Assembly (NCBI GenBank): GCA_039921525.1
Contig: JBDSBP010000348.1
Span: 28,234-92,233 of the forward strand
From: JADCRZ01 sp039921525
GTDB lineage: Bacteria; Bacteroidota; Bacteroidia; Chitinophagales; Chitinophagaceae
DNA: 64,000 nucleotides
Reading direction: 5' to 3'
Shown here: one piece after another, positions 27,861 through 36,479 of the stretch
Numbering within the stretch: position 1 is the first letter of the stretch
Layout of the letters: every line of letters starts with the position of its first letter
Program-made: the position numbers and the translations under genes
Notes under the pieces: model-generated
The model's input: the letters and a program-made list of their open reading frames with translations, nothing else
What the model was told of the DNA's origin: nothing
The model's database searches: none

Positions 27861-28360
27861 TATGAGGTATGAGGTATGAGGTATGAGGTATGATGTATGA
27901 TGTATGAGGCAAAGCGATGGTTATAATAATAGGCGCACTAGTTTCATTTAGGGAACTAGCCCCATCCAACAGAAAACTAAAATTTTTGTATTTTGATGCT
28001 TTTTGTTTGGAAAATCCTGTTGGTATAAAAACAAGGCCTGCTGATCTGTTCGGCAGGAGCGGAGGGGTTGGAGTGATATTTATATCTTCCACTCCTTATT
28101 AAGGCTACAGTTAGAACACCTCTTTTCTTTTGTTACACGGAAATTCCAACTCTTATGATTGTTGTAAATTGGAAAAAGCCTTGTAAGGGCTTACCCACAG
28201 TTTTCAACTATCGTTACCCTTGATGACTATGCATAATATAAAATAACAAGTCTCCTAACGGTAGCCTTATTAAGGAGGAGCCGTTGGATTCCTTAGCGAA
28301 GCTCGGGAATACCTCACACCTCACACCTCATACCTCATACCTCATACCTCATACCTCACA
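27861..28360. repeat. Heptamer arrays (CATACCT family), inverted pair around 400 bases
   Basis: GGTATGA units (27861-27909) face CATACCT/CACACCT units (28312-28360). The right array ends close to the stop codon at 28370 of the next gene. Confidence 0.9.
28092..28277. mobile_element. MITE-like element with 23-bp inverted ends
   Basis: The left end (28092-28114, CTCCTTATTAAGGCTACAGT...) and the complement of the right end (28255-28277) agree at 21 of 23 positions. The 140-base interior has no gene. The size and end structure resemble a miniature inverted-repeat transposable element. A target duplication was not clear. Confidence 0.5.
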
Positions 28361-28369
28361 CTTTCTGCC

Positions 28370-29452
28370 TCACACCAACTGCACCACCTGCCCCGTCCTA
28401 ACTGATTCATCGCAGGCAAAGGCAATTCGCAGGCTATTTACCGCATCTTCCATATGATCCGCCAGGTCAATATTTTCATTAATGGCTTTAAGAAAATAGC
28501 GTTGTTCACGATTGCACAGTTCCTGGTGATCCGGCTCGTCGTCCATATTAAACCACTCATCTTCTTTCAGGAAATGCTCCTTTGAATCCAGATCTGCATG
28601 GTGAAAACGGAGCGATTCCGTTTTGGTATGTGACTCGATTGAATCTGATTTACCCTGGCCGCCGGCATTTTTAGCAACAATAGAAACAGAACCCTTAGGC
28701 CCGATCACATCTTTTACGAAAAAAGCCGTTTCGCTGATCATCGGTCCCCAGCCTGCCTCATACCAGCCAACTGAACCATCCTCGAAATATATCTGCAACT
28801 GGCCATAGTTATAATTTCCTGCCGGAATTTCTTCCGTTAACCTGGCGCCAATAGCGCTTACCCGTAACGGTTTGGAACGGGTCATCTGGCACATCACGTC
28901 AATATAATGTACACCACAATCAACAATCGGACTTAAACTTTTCATAAGGTTCCGATGGAGCGTCCACATCGCTGCCTGGCTTTGTTGATTAAGGTTCATA
29001 CGCATCACCAGGGGTTTGCCCAATTGATGTGATAGTTCAATAAATCGTTGCCAGGAAGGATGATGCCGCAGGATATAACCAACCACCAATTTTTTGCCAG
29101 ATGTAATCGCTGCCGCAACTACCCTCTCGGCACCCTGAACAGAATCAGCAATAGGCTTTTCAATGAAAACATGACAACCTTTCTCCAATGCACGGATCGC
29201 AAAACTTTCATGTGTATCCGGGTACGTGGAAATGCACACCGCATCCGGGCTGGTGATTTCCAATGCTTCCTCAAAATTATTGAATAGCGTGTACCCTCCT
29301 CCCAGCTTTTCGTTTAGATTTTCTTTGGATTTACCGGTGGAAACCAGGCCGCAAATTTCGAAACCATCGATGGTATGATAAGCCCATGCGTGAGATGCTC
29401 CCATATTGCCACAACCGACCACCAATATGCGTAAATTGTTTTGAGTAGGCAT
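28370..29452 (-). CDS. Gfo/Idh/MocA-family oxidoreductase
   Basis: This 360-residue cytoplasmic protein has no leader. It shows the Rossmann start LRILVVGCGNMGASHAW and the family motif FIEKPIADS, followed by a C-terminal substrate domain with DCGVHYIDVMCQM. It should oxidise or reduce a sugar or cyclitol with NAD(P). It is unlike the Tat-exported paralogue at 26066 in localisation. The upstream SGNH esterase and amidohydrolase genes run in the same direction, with repeats in the gaps, so co-transcription is possible but not certain. Confidence 0.85.
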   Translation of the reverse strand: MPTQNNLRILVVGCGNMGASHAWAYHTIDGFEICGLVSTGKSKENLNEKLGGGYTLFNNFEEALEITSPDAVCISTYPDTHESFAIRALEKGCHVFIEKPIADSVQGAERVVAAAITSGKKLVVGYILRHHPSWQRFIELSHQLGKPLVMRMNLNQQSQAAMWTLHRNLMKSLSPIVDCGVHYIDVMCQMTRSKPLRVSAIGARLTEEIPAGNYNYGQLQIYFEDGSVGWYEAGWGPMISETAFFVKDVIGPKGSVSIVAKNAGGQGKSDSIESHTKTESLRFHHADLDSKEHFLKEDEWFNMDDEPDHQELCNREQRYFLKAINENIDLADHMEDAVNSLRIAFACDESVRTGQVVQLV

Positions 29453-29571
29453 GATGTTTAATTTTTTGGTTGACTTCCGAAGTCTTAAAGAATTCGAAAG
29501 CCTGAAGTTAGAAATGCTTTTGTGTATGAATTTAAAAATAAAAAATGTAGTGCCCCCGTTTAAGAATTTCG

Positions 29572-29586
29572 AAGTCTGAAAGACTT
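29572..29586. repeat. Small palindrome after the SGNH gene
   Basis: AAGTCTGAAAGACTT forms a 6-bp hairpin, with a related GACTTCCGAAGTC near 29471. It could help end the SGNH transcript. Weak. Confidence 0.35.
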
Positions 29587-29622
29587 TGTAATTTAATATC
29601 TTCTTAGCTGCTATCTCCTTCC

Positions 29623-31383
29623 CTATTTCAACCTCGACTTTAAAAAACCCGCCAACGCCTTATAACCGGCAGCGTTGGGATGCAAACCATCCCTGAAAAG
29701 TTCTTCGTTTATTTTACCATCGTTCTTTAAAAATAAGTTTCCCGTTTCAGCACCATGCACTTTTGATTGTTTCGACAATTTCATGATCTCCTTGTTGAGC
29801 TCCCCAACTCTTGGCTCCATGTCCCTGCGTGGCAGCAAACCCATCAATAAAATATCTGCATCGGGTTGGCGGAATTTTATTGCTTTAATCAAAAATTCCA
29901 GCCCATCAATTATTTCCTGGTTGGTATTATTTTGAAGATTATTTGTTCCGATCATCAATACTACTTGCAAAGCTTTGAATCCGTCAAGCTCTCCATGATA
30001 AACCCGCCATAATACATTTTCTATGCGATCCCAGCCAAAACCAAAATTCCGCACTCCCTTCGGTTCTAAAATTTCATTCCAGGAATCTGCACCCCAGCCT
30101 TTGGGTTCTTTAGGGATACCTCCCCAGTAGTGGGTGATGGAATTGCCAAAAAAAGTGATTTTGGGTGGATTGCTTTGATTTAATGCAAGTAATTCATTGT
30201 GACGCGATTTCCAATCGTAGGTACCGATATCACGATACTGTATGCGAGGTTCTGTAGTAGTAATAATACCAACAGGCTCTTGTAGTATGATCCGCAGGTT
30301 TTTTTCATATGCGGCTGCGTAGTGTTCCATACCTATATCATTAGGATGGGTGCCATCCACCGTATCATCCATTTCCAGCTTAATCTCCTGGGTGTAAAGA
30401 TCCTTTATACCTTCCGCTTGCAAGGCTGAAAATGCTTCCTTCGATATAGCATTAATACCTTTTACCGTTTTGATTTTAGCGGCATTTAACAAGCCGGTTA
30501 GTATGGCATAGTCTGTCAGAATTATGGGAACACCAGGATGTTTCATTCGTATCAATCTTACGGACTCCATTAAACGCTTCTTAACTTCGGCTAAAGGGTA
30601 ATCAGTAGTATTTGTTAAATTTGGCAAGCAGTCAAGTACATACGCTTTGGCATCAATTTCTGCCATCATGTCTATTATTTCTTTTTCCAAACGACCATTC
30701 CCTGAAAAGGCAAGATTAATAACCCGGTGATCCAACCTTCTCTCCAGTATGGATGTCCAGCCCATTCCCGGCCTGGATGCGCAGCCGCCCTGGGCAATTG
30801 ATGTACCGTAAATAACTATCGGTTTTTCTTTTCGTATAGGCAACGGCGTTAAAGTTGCAGCAGGAGGCACACCAACTTCCAGCCACCTGATACTATTGTA
30901 CAGAGGCAGGTATAACCGGAATTCCCTCCCTTTTTTATACCCGGTACTATCCAATTCCAGGTTATTATAACGATATACTATTGTGTCTCCAAAATTATAT
31001 GCCCCGGAGGCCCAGTTCCAGCCTCCATCACTATTAATGGAATACAGGTCAACACCGCTAACTCCTGTTGCTGGAAAATGCGGCATTTGCAATTTATTTT
31101 CCACCACATACCTTACAATAATTCTCTTCGCATCCGTAATAAAATTTATGTGTTCACCGGCTGCATCATGAGAAAGGTTCCAAACAGGTTCTCTGACTAA
31201 CTTTTCGGCCCGCGCGGGTAGCCTGTCATATGGATTTTTCAATTCATTGGCCCATGCCTGTCCTTCAATAACCGGGAAGCTGTTTTTTACCGGATCCCAC
31301 CATTTCATCGTATCAGTTACTTGCGCATAAACTGCCAGGTTGTAATTGCAGAAAAACAAAAGCCAAATAAATTTCCTTTTCAT
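29623..31383 (-). CDS. Secreted protein with two SGNH hydrolase domains
   Basis: A signal peptide begins at the chosen Met (MKRKFIWLLFFCNYNLAVYAQ); in-frame Mets lie up to 12 codons upstream (31419). An N-terminal beta domain with the GVDLY motif (GxDLY family) is followed by a first SGNH domain (GTSIAQGG nucleophile, DGTHPNDIG end) and then a second one (FFGNSITHYWGG, MIGTNN, DGLHPNAAG). Each domain keeps its Ser, Asn and Asp-x-x-His residues, so both may be active. Such enzymes remove acetyl or other acyl groups from polysaccharides. The two-domain fusion could act on two positions or linkages. Confidence 0.88.
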   Translation of the reverse strand: MKRKFIWLLFFCNYNLAVYAQVTDTMKWWDPVKNSFPVIEGQAWANELKNPYDRLPARAEKLVREPVWNLSHDAAGEHINFITDAKRIIVRYVVENKLQMPHFPATGVSGVDLYSINSDGGWNWASGAYNFGDTIVYRYNNLELDSTGYKKGREFRLYLPLYNSIRWLEVGVPPAATLTPLPIRKEKPIVIYGTSIAQGGCASRPGMGWTSILERRLDHRVINLAFSGNGRLEKEIIDMMAEIDAKAYVLDCLPNLTNTTDYPLAEVKKRLMESVRLIRMKHPGVPIILTDYAILTGLLNAAKIKTVKGINAISKEAFSALQAEGIKDLYTQEIKLEMDDTVDGTHPNDIGMEHYAAAYEKNLRIILQEPVGIITTTEPRIQYRDIGTYDWKSRHNELLALNQSNPPKITFFGNSITHYWGGIPKEPKGWGADSWNEILEPKGVRNFGFGWDRIENVLWRVYHGELDGFKALQVVLMIGTNNLQNNTNQEIIDGLEFLIKAIKFRQPDADILLMGLLPRRDMEPRVGELNKEIMKLSKQSKVHGAETGNLFLKNDGKINEELFRDGLHPNAAGYKALAGFLKSRLK

Positions 31384-31465
31384 CCCATTATTCATTTTTG
31401 AAATATAATAAGTCATCAAAACCTTAACTTCATAAAAACATAGTATATCTTACTACCCCAATTTT

Positions 31466-31556
31466 CTGATAGCTGATAGCTGATAGCTGATAGCTGATAG
31501 CTGATAGCTGATAGCTGATAGCTGATAGCCGATAGCTGATAGCTGATAGCCGATAG
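31466..31556. repeat. Heptamer array (GCTGATA, 13 units)
   Basis: A nearly perfect run of 7-base units (CTGATAG) fills the region just after the amidohydrolase stop codon at 31557 and before the SGNH gene. There is no inverted arm. Confidence 0.95.
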
Positions 31557-32642
31557 CTATTTCAATATCTTCTTACTATTCTCACTATAAATTTTCTTCA
31601 ATGTAGCATCCGTTAATGAAAGGCCATACAGGGGCCAGTGATAATTAAAAAGTTCCCGTTCATAAAAATGCTCATCAGCCGATTCAAGAATTCTAAAAGT
31701 AGTCATATACATTTTTTTGGAAGGACCCATATCTGTTCCATAAACAATTCTGCCTGCATATTTTTCCAGGAAGGCATGTGCAAATCTTGGGATGGGAGCA
31801 ATTTCACCATAGCGGGCTGAAATATCAGCATACAGGTTAGGATACTTATCGAATAACTTTCCAAGCACATCTAAATCTGAACACGAATTCGCAAGGTGAC
31901 ATGCAATAAAAGTTGTTGCAGGATTTTCCTTAACGGCATGTTCCAGTGTCGCAATCAATTGATCATGATCCAGCTTTCCTTTCGTAGATAGATCTACATG
32001 CCATTTGGCTGCATTCATTAATCCATCGTTTGTGGAATCTGCAGGCTGGTACATCCACGCATCTTCCGCAACATGAATGCTGATGGGCATATGCAATTCA
32101 CCACATTTTTTAATCAGGGGCTTCATGCGTGGGTCATCGATATGTACACCTGTGCCAGGTGTTGGTTTTGAATACAATTCACCCAGGCCTTTATCACCCA
32201 GTTCACCAACGCCTCTTGCTCCCTTTTTGTAACATCTTTCCAGTTCCGCCACTGCCCGTTGTTCCCAACCCGGCTGATCAATACCGGTATAATCAAATCC
32301 ACACCATATCGTAAATCTGTCTTTATAGCCGGCATATTTTTCGACTAAGGAATCAAAACGGGCGCCGGTGGAATACGAAAGGATCATTGTTTTTGCAATA
32401 CCGATGTCATTCATCGTCTTCACCCAGTCATCTACGGTCATACCAGATTTAGCGTAATCGTGCGAATGAAAATCAATTACCGGGAACTTTGCCTTTTCAA
32501 TTTTTGTAATCGGTATTTTATAAATAGACACTGGTTGGAAATTATTTAACCTCAGGGTGTTTACATCCTGGCAAAATGCAGCAACAATAAATGTTTGCAG
32601 CATTCCTACCCAAAAAAGACACTGTATAATTTTATGTTTCAA
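31557..32642 (-). CDS. Secreted amidohydrolase-family (Amidohydrolase_2) protein
   Basis: This 361-residue protein has a signal peptide (1-24, MLQTFIVAAFCQ). The metal-site motif VIDFHSHDY opens a TIM barrel, followed by MPISIHVAEDAWM, TFIACHLAN and IVYGTDMGPS, the standard His/Asp positions of Amidohydrolase_2. Members include decarboxylases (ACMSD, gamma-resorcylate type) and lactonases or hydrolases, so the reaction cannot be named. Export to the periplasm is less usual for the decarboxylases. It is divergent from the iorAB pair. Confidence 0.82.
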   Translation of the reverse strand: MKHKIIQCLFWVGMLQTFIVAAFCQDVNTLRLNNFQPVSIYKIPITKIEKAKFPVIDFHSHDYAKSGMTVDDWVKTMNDIGIAKTMILSYSTGARFDSLVEKYAGYKDRFTIWCGFDYTGIDQPGWEQRAVAELERCYKKGARGVGELGDKGLGELYSKPTPGTGVHIDDPRMKPLIKKCGELHMPISIHVAEDAWMYQPADSTNDGLMNAAKWHVDLSTKGKLDHDQLIATLEHAVKENPATTFIACHLANSCSDLDVLGKLFDKYPNLYADISARYGEIAPIPRFAHAFLEKYAGRIVYGTDMGPSKKMYMTTFRILESADEHFYERELFNYHWPLYGLSLTDATLKKIYSENSKKILK

Positions 32643-32833
32643 AGCTTATCAGTTTTATATCAACAGGTAATTGAATGGGGTATCAGCCGTTATGTGGTTG
32701 CTAATGTAATTAAATAATATCACAAAAGAACGAACATGTATGTACGTAACAATTAAACAAGTTCTTCCCCGCTTTAAAGATATGTCCACTATAAAAATAT
32801 CGAACCCGTATCTGAAAGCGCACCACCAATACA

Positions 32834-32869
32834 CCATACCTCATACCTCATATCTGATACCTCATACCT
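32834..32869. repeat. Heptamer array (CATACCT family)
   Basis: Five units lie between the divergent amidohydrolase and iorA genes, just before the iorA promoter. Confidence 0.85.
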
Positions 32870-32872
32870 TAT

Positions 32873-32903
32873 TTTGGCGTCAAAACTATTTTCCCTAATT
32901 TTA
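32873..32903 (+). promoter_or_regulatory. Bacteroidota promoter for iorAB
   Basis: TTTG (32873-32876), 19 bases, then TAATTTTA (32896-32903) fits the -33/-7 consensus TTTG-N19-TAnnTTTG at all but the last base. The predicted transcription start is about 13 bases before the iorA ATG. Confidence 0.55.
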
Positions 32904-32922
32904 GATTATAATCAATTAAATT

Positions 32923-33381
32923 ATGGCCACCTTCAATCTTCTCATCAATGGCAAAAATTACAAAGCAGATGTTGATGCGGATACTCCATTACTCTGGGTA
33001 CTCCGTGACCATCTCGGCTTAGTTGGAACCAAGTTTGGATGCGGAATTGCACAATGCGGTGCCTGTACGGTTCACCTCAATGGTGCAGCTGTCAGATCTT
33101 GTGTATTGCCTGTAGCCAGCGTTAAATCTTCTAAAATTACCACCATAGAAGGATTGTCTGAAAAAGGTGATCATCCCCTTCAGCTTGCCTGGGACGAAAT
33201 TGATGTTCCCCAATGTGGCTATTGCCAGGCCGGGCAGCTTATGACCGCCGCTGCGCTGTTGAAACAACATCCCAAACCCAGTTACGATCAAATTGACAGC
33301 ACTATGCATGGCAATATCTGCCGCTGTGGAGCCTATCATCGTATTCGGGAAGCGGTTAAATTAGCCAGCACTAAAATATAA
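32923..33381 (+). CDS. iorA: [2Fe-2S] subunit of a molybdenum hydroxylase (IorA type)
   Basis: This 152-residue protein carries two [2Fe-2S] clusters: a plant-ferredoxin site FGCGIAQCGACTVH with a later Cys (about 40-65), and an alpha-helical site CGYCQAGQ with ICRCGAYHR (about 95-140). This is the small subunit of isoquinoline-1-oxidoreductase-like enzymes that pass electrons from the molybdenum centre. It has no leader and probably rides out with the Tat-targeted large subunit encoded 3 bases downstream. The substrate is unknown, and the ior name reflects the family only. Confidence 0.9.
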   Translation: MATFNLLINGKNYKADVDADTPLLWVLRDHLGLVGTKFGCGIAQCGACTVHLNGAAVRSCVLPVASVKSSKITTIEGLSEKGDHPLQLAWDEIDVPQCGYCQAGQLMTAAALLKQHPKPSYDQIDSTMHGNICRCGAYHRIREAVKLASTKI

Positions 33382-33384
33382 TTT

Positions 33385-35565
33385 ATGTTATTAGAAAAAA
33401 ATACCAGCAGAAGGAAATTTCTAAAAATCAGTTCCATCACCGGTGGTGGTCTTATGTTAGGGTTCAGTTGGTTTAGCGCTGAAGCCAAAGCACCTGTGGT
33501 TATCAACGCTGCGGCCTTTGCAGGAAACCTGGATTTCAATAGTTATCTTTCTATCTCAACCGATGGGTTGATAACTATCTATTCTCCCAACCCTGAACTG
33601 GGACAAAATATAATGACTTCTTTCCCGATGATTGTAGCGGAAGAGCTGGATGCAGACTGGAAAAAAGTAAAAGTGGTACAGGCCGTACTGGATAAAAAAT
33701 TTGACCGGCAACTTACCGGCGGCAGTGGTGCCGTTCCACATTCATGGAAACTCTTAAGAAATGCCGGGGCAACAGCAAGATATATGTTGGTTCAGGCTGC
33801 TGCCAAACGCTGGAACGTACTGGCAGATGAATGTACTACAAGTGATAGTTTTGTTATTCATGCAAAAACCGGTAAAAAACTAGGTTATGGAGAACTTGCA
33901 GACGATGCAGCCAAGATTACCGTCCCTGCAGAAATTAAATGGAAAGACCGGAAAGATTTCAAACTCATCGGCAAAGAAGTAAGAAATGTTGCCAATAACG
34001 ATATTGCAACAGGCAAACCACTATTTGGTATGGATTTTTACTGGGAAGGCATGGTATTCGCCATGATCCAGCGCCCGGAAGCTTTTGGTACCAAAATAAA
34101 ATCTGTTGACGCGGCTGCCGCTAAAGCAATGCCGGGAATCATTGATGTGGTAACTTTTAAAAATAATGTGGCCGTTGTTGGTAAATCAACATGGGAAGTG
34201 ATGAAAGCCAGGAAAGTTTTAAAGATAGAATATGAAAAAGATGGAAACATTGAAAGTACTGCCGATCACAATAAGATTTTTCTTTCTTTATTAGAGGAAG
34301 GTAAAGTGACCGTACGCCGGAAGGATGGAGATGTGGATGCCGCTTTTAAAAATGCCGCTAAAATTATCAAGAGCGATTACCAGTGCCCGTTCTTATCGCA
34401 CAGCCCTATGGAACCCATGAACTTTTTCGCGCATGTTCGACCTGATGGCATAGAATTGATAGGGCCAACTCAAACACCGGCTAGCGCCCGCCAGGCAACT
34501 TCTAAATTATTAAACGTACCGGAGGATAAGATCACTTTACAGATTACCCGCCTGGGCGGTGGATTTGGCAGACGCCTTAAGTTTGATTATGTAACCGAAG
34601 CAGCTGAATTATCAAGCATTATTAAAGCCCCGGTAAAATTAATATGGACACGTGAAGATGATATGACCGGAGGAAGTTATCGCCCGGCTGTACGTTACCG
34701 TTTTGAAGCCGCTTTAGATGCTTCAGGAAATATGATTGGATATAAATTAAGAGGGGCGGGTATTAATTCCGGCAACTCCACCCGCGAGGATAATTTTCCG
34801 GCAGGTGCAGTGGATAATTTATTAATTGATTCAGTTGAACATCCCTCTCCTATAACCACTGGTGCATGGCGCGCTCCCATCACTAATTTCCTGGCTTATG
34901 CCGAACAGGCTTTTTTGGATGAAGTTGCTCACGCAGCAGGCAAAGACCCTATAAAATTCAGACTGGAATTATTAGAGAAAGCCAAAAGCAAACCTGCAGG
35001 TGCTATTAAATATGATATTGACCGGACGATCGGCGTTATTAAATTAGTTTCAGAAAAATCGGGTTGGGGAACCAAGAAAAACGTGTTCCAGGGTTTCAGC
35101 GTTTATTTCTCCCATCGATCATACGTAGCACAGGTTTGCGAAGTAGCCATGAAGGACGGTAAACCCGTTATTAAAAAGGTATACGCCGCTGCAGATTGTG
35201 GCCAGGTTGTAAACCTGAGCGGTGCACGTCAGCAGGTAAGGGGTGGAATTACAGATGGAATGGGTCATGCTATGTACGGTAAACTTTCATTTAAAGACGG
35301 CGCTGCCGAACAAAAGAATTTTAATAATTACCGGCTTATCCGTATGAAAGAGATCGCGGAGATAGAACCTTATTTTGTGGATAATGGTATTGAACCAACA
35401 GGATTGGGAGAACCGGCACTTCCACCAACAGGTGGGGCGGTAGCTAATGCGATTTTTAAAGCAACCGGCAAACGGTTGAGAAATCAGCCGTTTATGGAAG
35501 AAGATATTTTTAAAGCACCCACAAAAGTGCCGGCAAGTAAGTTGAAGACGGAGAAGAAAGCGTAA
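33385..35565 (+). CDS. iorB: Molybdopterin subunit of a xanthine-dehydrogenase-family hydroxylase (IorB type)
   Basis: This 726-residue subunit starts with a Tat leader (SRRKFLKISSITGGGLMLGF). Cofactor motifs include GGGFGRRL (about 393) and the catalytic glutamate in GLGEPALPP near residue 675. It would hydroxylate an aldehyde or N-heterocycle with water as oxygen donor in the periplasm. No medium FAD subunit is present, typical of IorAB enzymes that pass electrons to a cytochrome or the membrane. It is paired with iorA in one operon. Molybdenum-cofactor genes are absent from the window. Confidence 0.9.
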   Translation: MLLEKNTSRRKFLKISSITGGGLMLGFSWFSAEAKAPVVINAAAFAGNLDFNSYLSISTDGLITIYSPNPELGQNIMTSFPMIVAEELDADWKKVKVVQAVLDKKFDRQLTGGSGAVPHSWKLLRNAGATARYMLVQAAAKRWNVLADECTTSDSFVIHAKTGKKLGYGELADDAAKITVPAEIKWKDRKDFKLIGKEVRNVANNDIATGKPLFGMDFYWEGMVFAMIQRPEAFGTKIKSVDAAAAKAMPGIIDVVTFKNNVAVVGKSTWEVMKARKVLKIEYEKDGNIESTADHNKIFLSLLEEGKVTVRRKDGDVDAAFKNAAKIIKSDYQCPFLSHSPMEPMNFFAHVRPDGIELIGPTQTPASARQATSKLLNVPEDKITLQITRLGGGFGRRLKFDYVTEAAELSSIIKAPVKLIWTREDDMTGGSYRPAVRYRFEAALDASGNMIGYKLRGAGINSGNSTREDNFPAGAVDNLLIDSVEHPSPITTGAWRAPITNFLAYAEQAFLDEVAHAAGKDPIKFRLELLEKAKSKPAGAIKYDIDRTIGVIKLVSEKSGWGTKKNVFQGFSVYFSHRSYVAQVCEVAMKDGKPVIKKVYAAADCGQVVNLSGARQQVRGGITDGMGHAMYGKLSFKDGAAEQKNFNNYRLIRMKEIAEIEPYFVDNGIEPTGLGEPALPPTGGAVANAIFKATGKRLRNQPFMEEDIFKAPTKVPASKLKTEKKA

Positions 35566-35570
35566 ATGAT

Positions 35571-35624
35571 AATGGTTAATTGTTAATGGTTAATTATTAA
35601 TGGTTAGTTGTTAATTGTCAATGA
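35571..35624. repeat. Heptamer array (TTAACNA family, TGGTTAA orientation)
   Basis: Seven units such as TGGTTAA and TTGTTAA begin right after the iorB stop codon. A complementary array lies at 36422-36479, so the two flank lutC. Confidence 0.85.
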
Positions 35625-35668
35625 TATGGCGACTTGCATTAACATCATCGAATAGAATCATGTGGCAT

Positions 35669-35726
35669 AAACCTATAAGGTTTGAACCCGGAGTTCCGAC
35701 ACTAAAAAAGCAAACCTTATAGGTTT
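35669..35726. repeat. Mobile palindrome copy 1 (AAACCTATAAGG)
   Basis: AAACCTATAAGGTTTG and CAAACCTTATAGGTTT form a 16-bp perfect stem around 26 bases. It lies between convergent iorB and lutC, so it could also be a terminator. A second copy in the other orientation is at 45694-45753. Confidence 0.8.
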
Positions 35727-35767
35727 AATCGAAGTTTTACCGAAACCATAGGGGGGATTTTGTCAGC

Positions 35768-36364
35768 TTATTGTAACCCATCTGTCACAACAAACACCGT
35801 CATTGTAATAGGTCCGTGCGCGCCCATTACGAGGGCCTGTTCAATATCAGCGGTCTTTGAAGGACCGCCGATAAATGATCCGAAACCATATTGATCTGAA
35901 CCAATTTTTTCGTAAGCTTCATGCATGGTGGAAACTATCGTGGAAGCGTAAATTACTGCCGCAAGATGCTGGCATATATAAGGCACTATTCGCTGACCCA
36001 TCAGTGTTTCATTAAACCATACAGCACCATTTTCTCCTACCGAAAAAGAGGCTTGAATTAGGGCAAGTTCCACATCGTCAAAGCTATGAGGATCCACGCC
36101 AGGTGATAACAGTTCGGCAACACCAGTTAGTTCTGGCAACGTGGTGATTAAACGTTTGCTGGTGTCAAAATTTGCCCGTACCAAATCTTTAATCGCTTCC
36201 AGGCTGTCAACCGTAAATACCTTACCGCCAATTCCTGCGAAAACCTGCTTAAATTTTTCAACGGGATCCTGCTCGTTGCCTTTCAGGAAACTGATATCCG
36301 GCAAAGGTTTTGCAGGTGGCTGATTCTTTAAAACGGCTTCCAATATTTTTTCTCTTGTATTCAT
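35768..36364 (-). CDS. lutC: Lactate utilisation protein C (LUD domain)
   Basis: This 198-residue protein has an LUD fold, with the family segments IKDLVRANFDTSKRLITTL and VGENGAVWFNETLMGQRIVP and the ending GAHGPITMTVFVV. In Bacillus LutABC oxidises L-lactate to pyruvate, and LutC is required although its chemistry is not settled. It is the last gene of the lutA-lutB-lutC run and of the long minus-strand set. It is flanked by inverted TTAACNA arrays. Confidence 0.88.
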   Translation of the reverse strand: MNTREKILEAVLKNQPPAKPLPDISFLKGNEQDPVEKFKQVFAGIGGKVFTVDSLEAIKDLVRANFDTSKRLITTLPELTGVAELLSPGVDPHSFDDVELALIQASFSVGENGAVWFNETLMGQRIVPYICQHLAAVIYASTIVSTMHEAYEKIGSDQYGFGSFIGGPSKTADIEQALVMGAHGPITMTVFVVTDGLQ

Positions 36365-36421
36365 GATAATAATGGTAAATGACTAATATTTAATAATGAA
36401 TGGCAATCCTTTGGTAGTGTC

Positions 36422-36479
36422 TAACCATTAACAATTAACCATTAACAATTAACCATTAATAATTAATAATTAACCATTA
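36422..36479. repeat. Heptamer array (TTAACNA family)
   Basis: Units TTAACAA, TTAACCA and TTAATAA run into the lutB stop codon at 36477-36479. They are the complement of the array at 35571-35624. Confidence 0.9.

Larger units (their letters stand above)
27811..28369. other. Gap with repeats and a MITE-like element
   Basis: The gap contains two inverted heptamer arrays (27861-27909 and 28312-28360), a 186-base inverted-repeat element (28092-28277) and small hairpins. Short open frames exist on both strands around 27917-28102 but neither looks like a real gene. Confidence 0.7.

Noticed and set aside
27835..28102. Open frames on both strands in the gap
   Set aside because: They run into heptamer repeats or lack family features; the shared region is more likely a structured non-coding repeat.
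31466..31556. Tandem repeats resembling a CRISPR array
   Set aside because: The unit is 7 bases, there are no unique spacers, and no cas genes are present.
32655..32837. 60-residue minus-strand frame between amidohydrolase and iorA
   Set aside because: It overlaps the promoter region and a repeat and has no recognisable domain.
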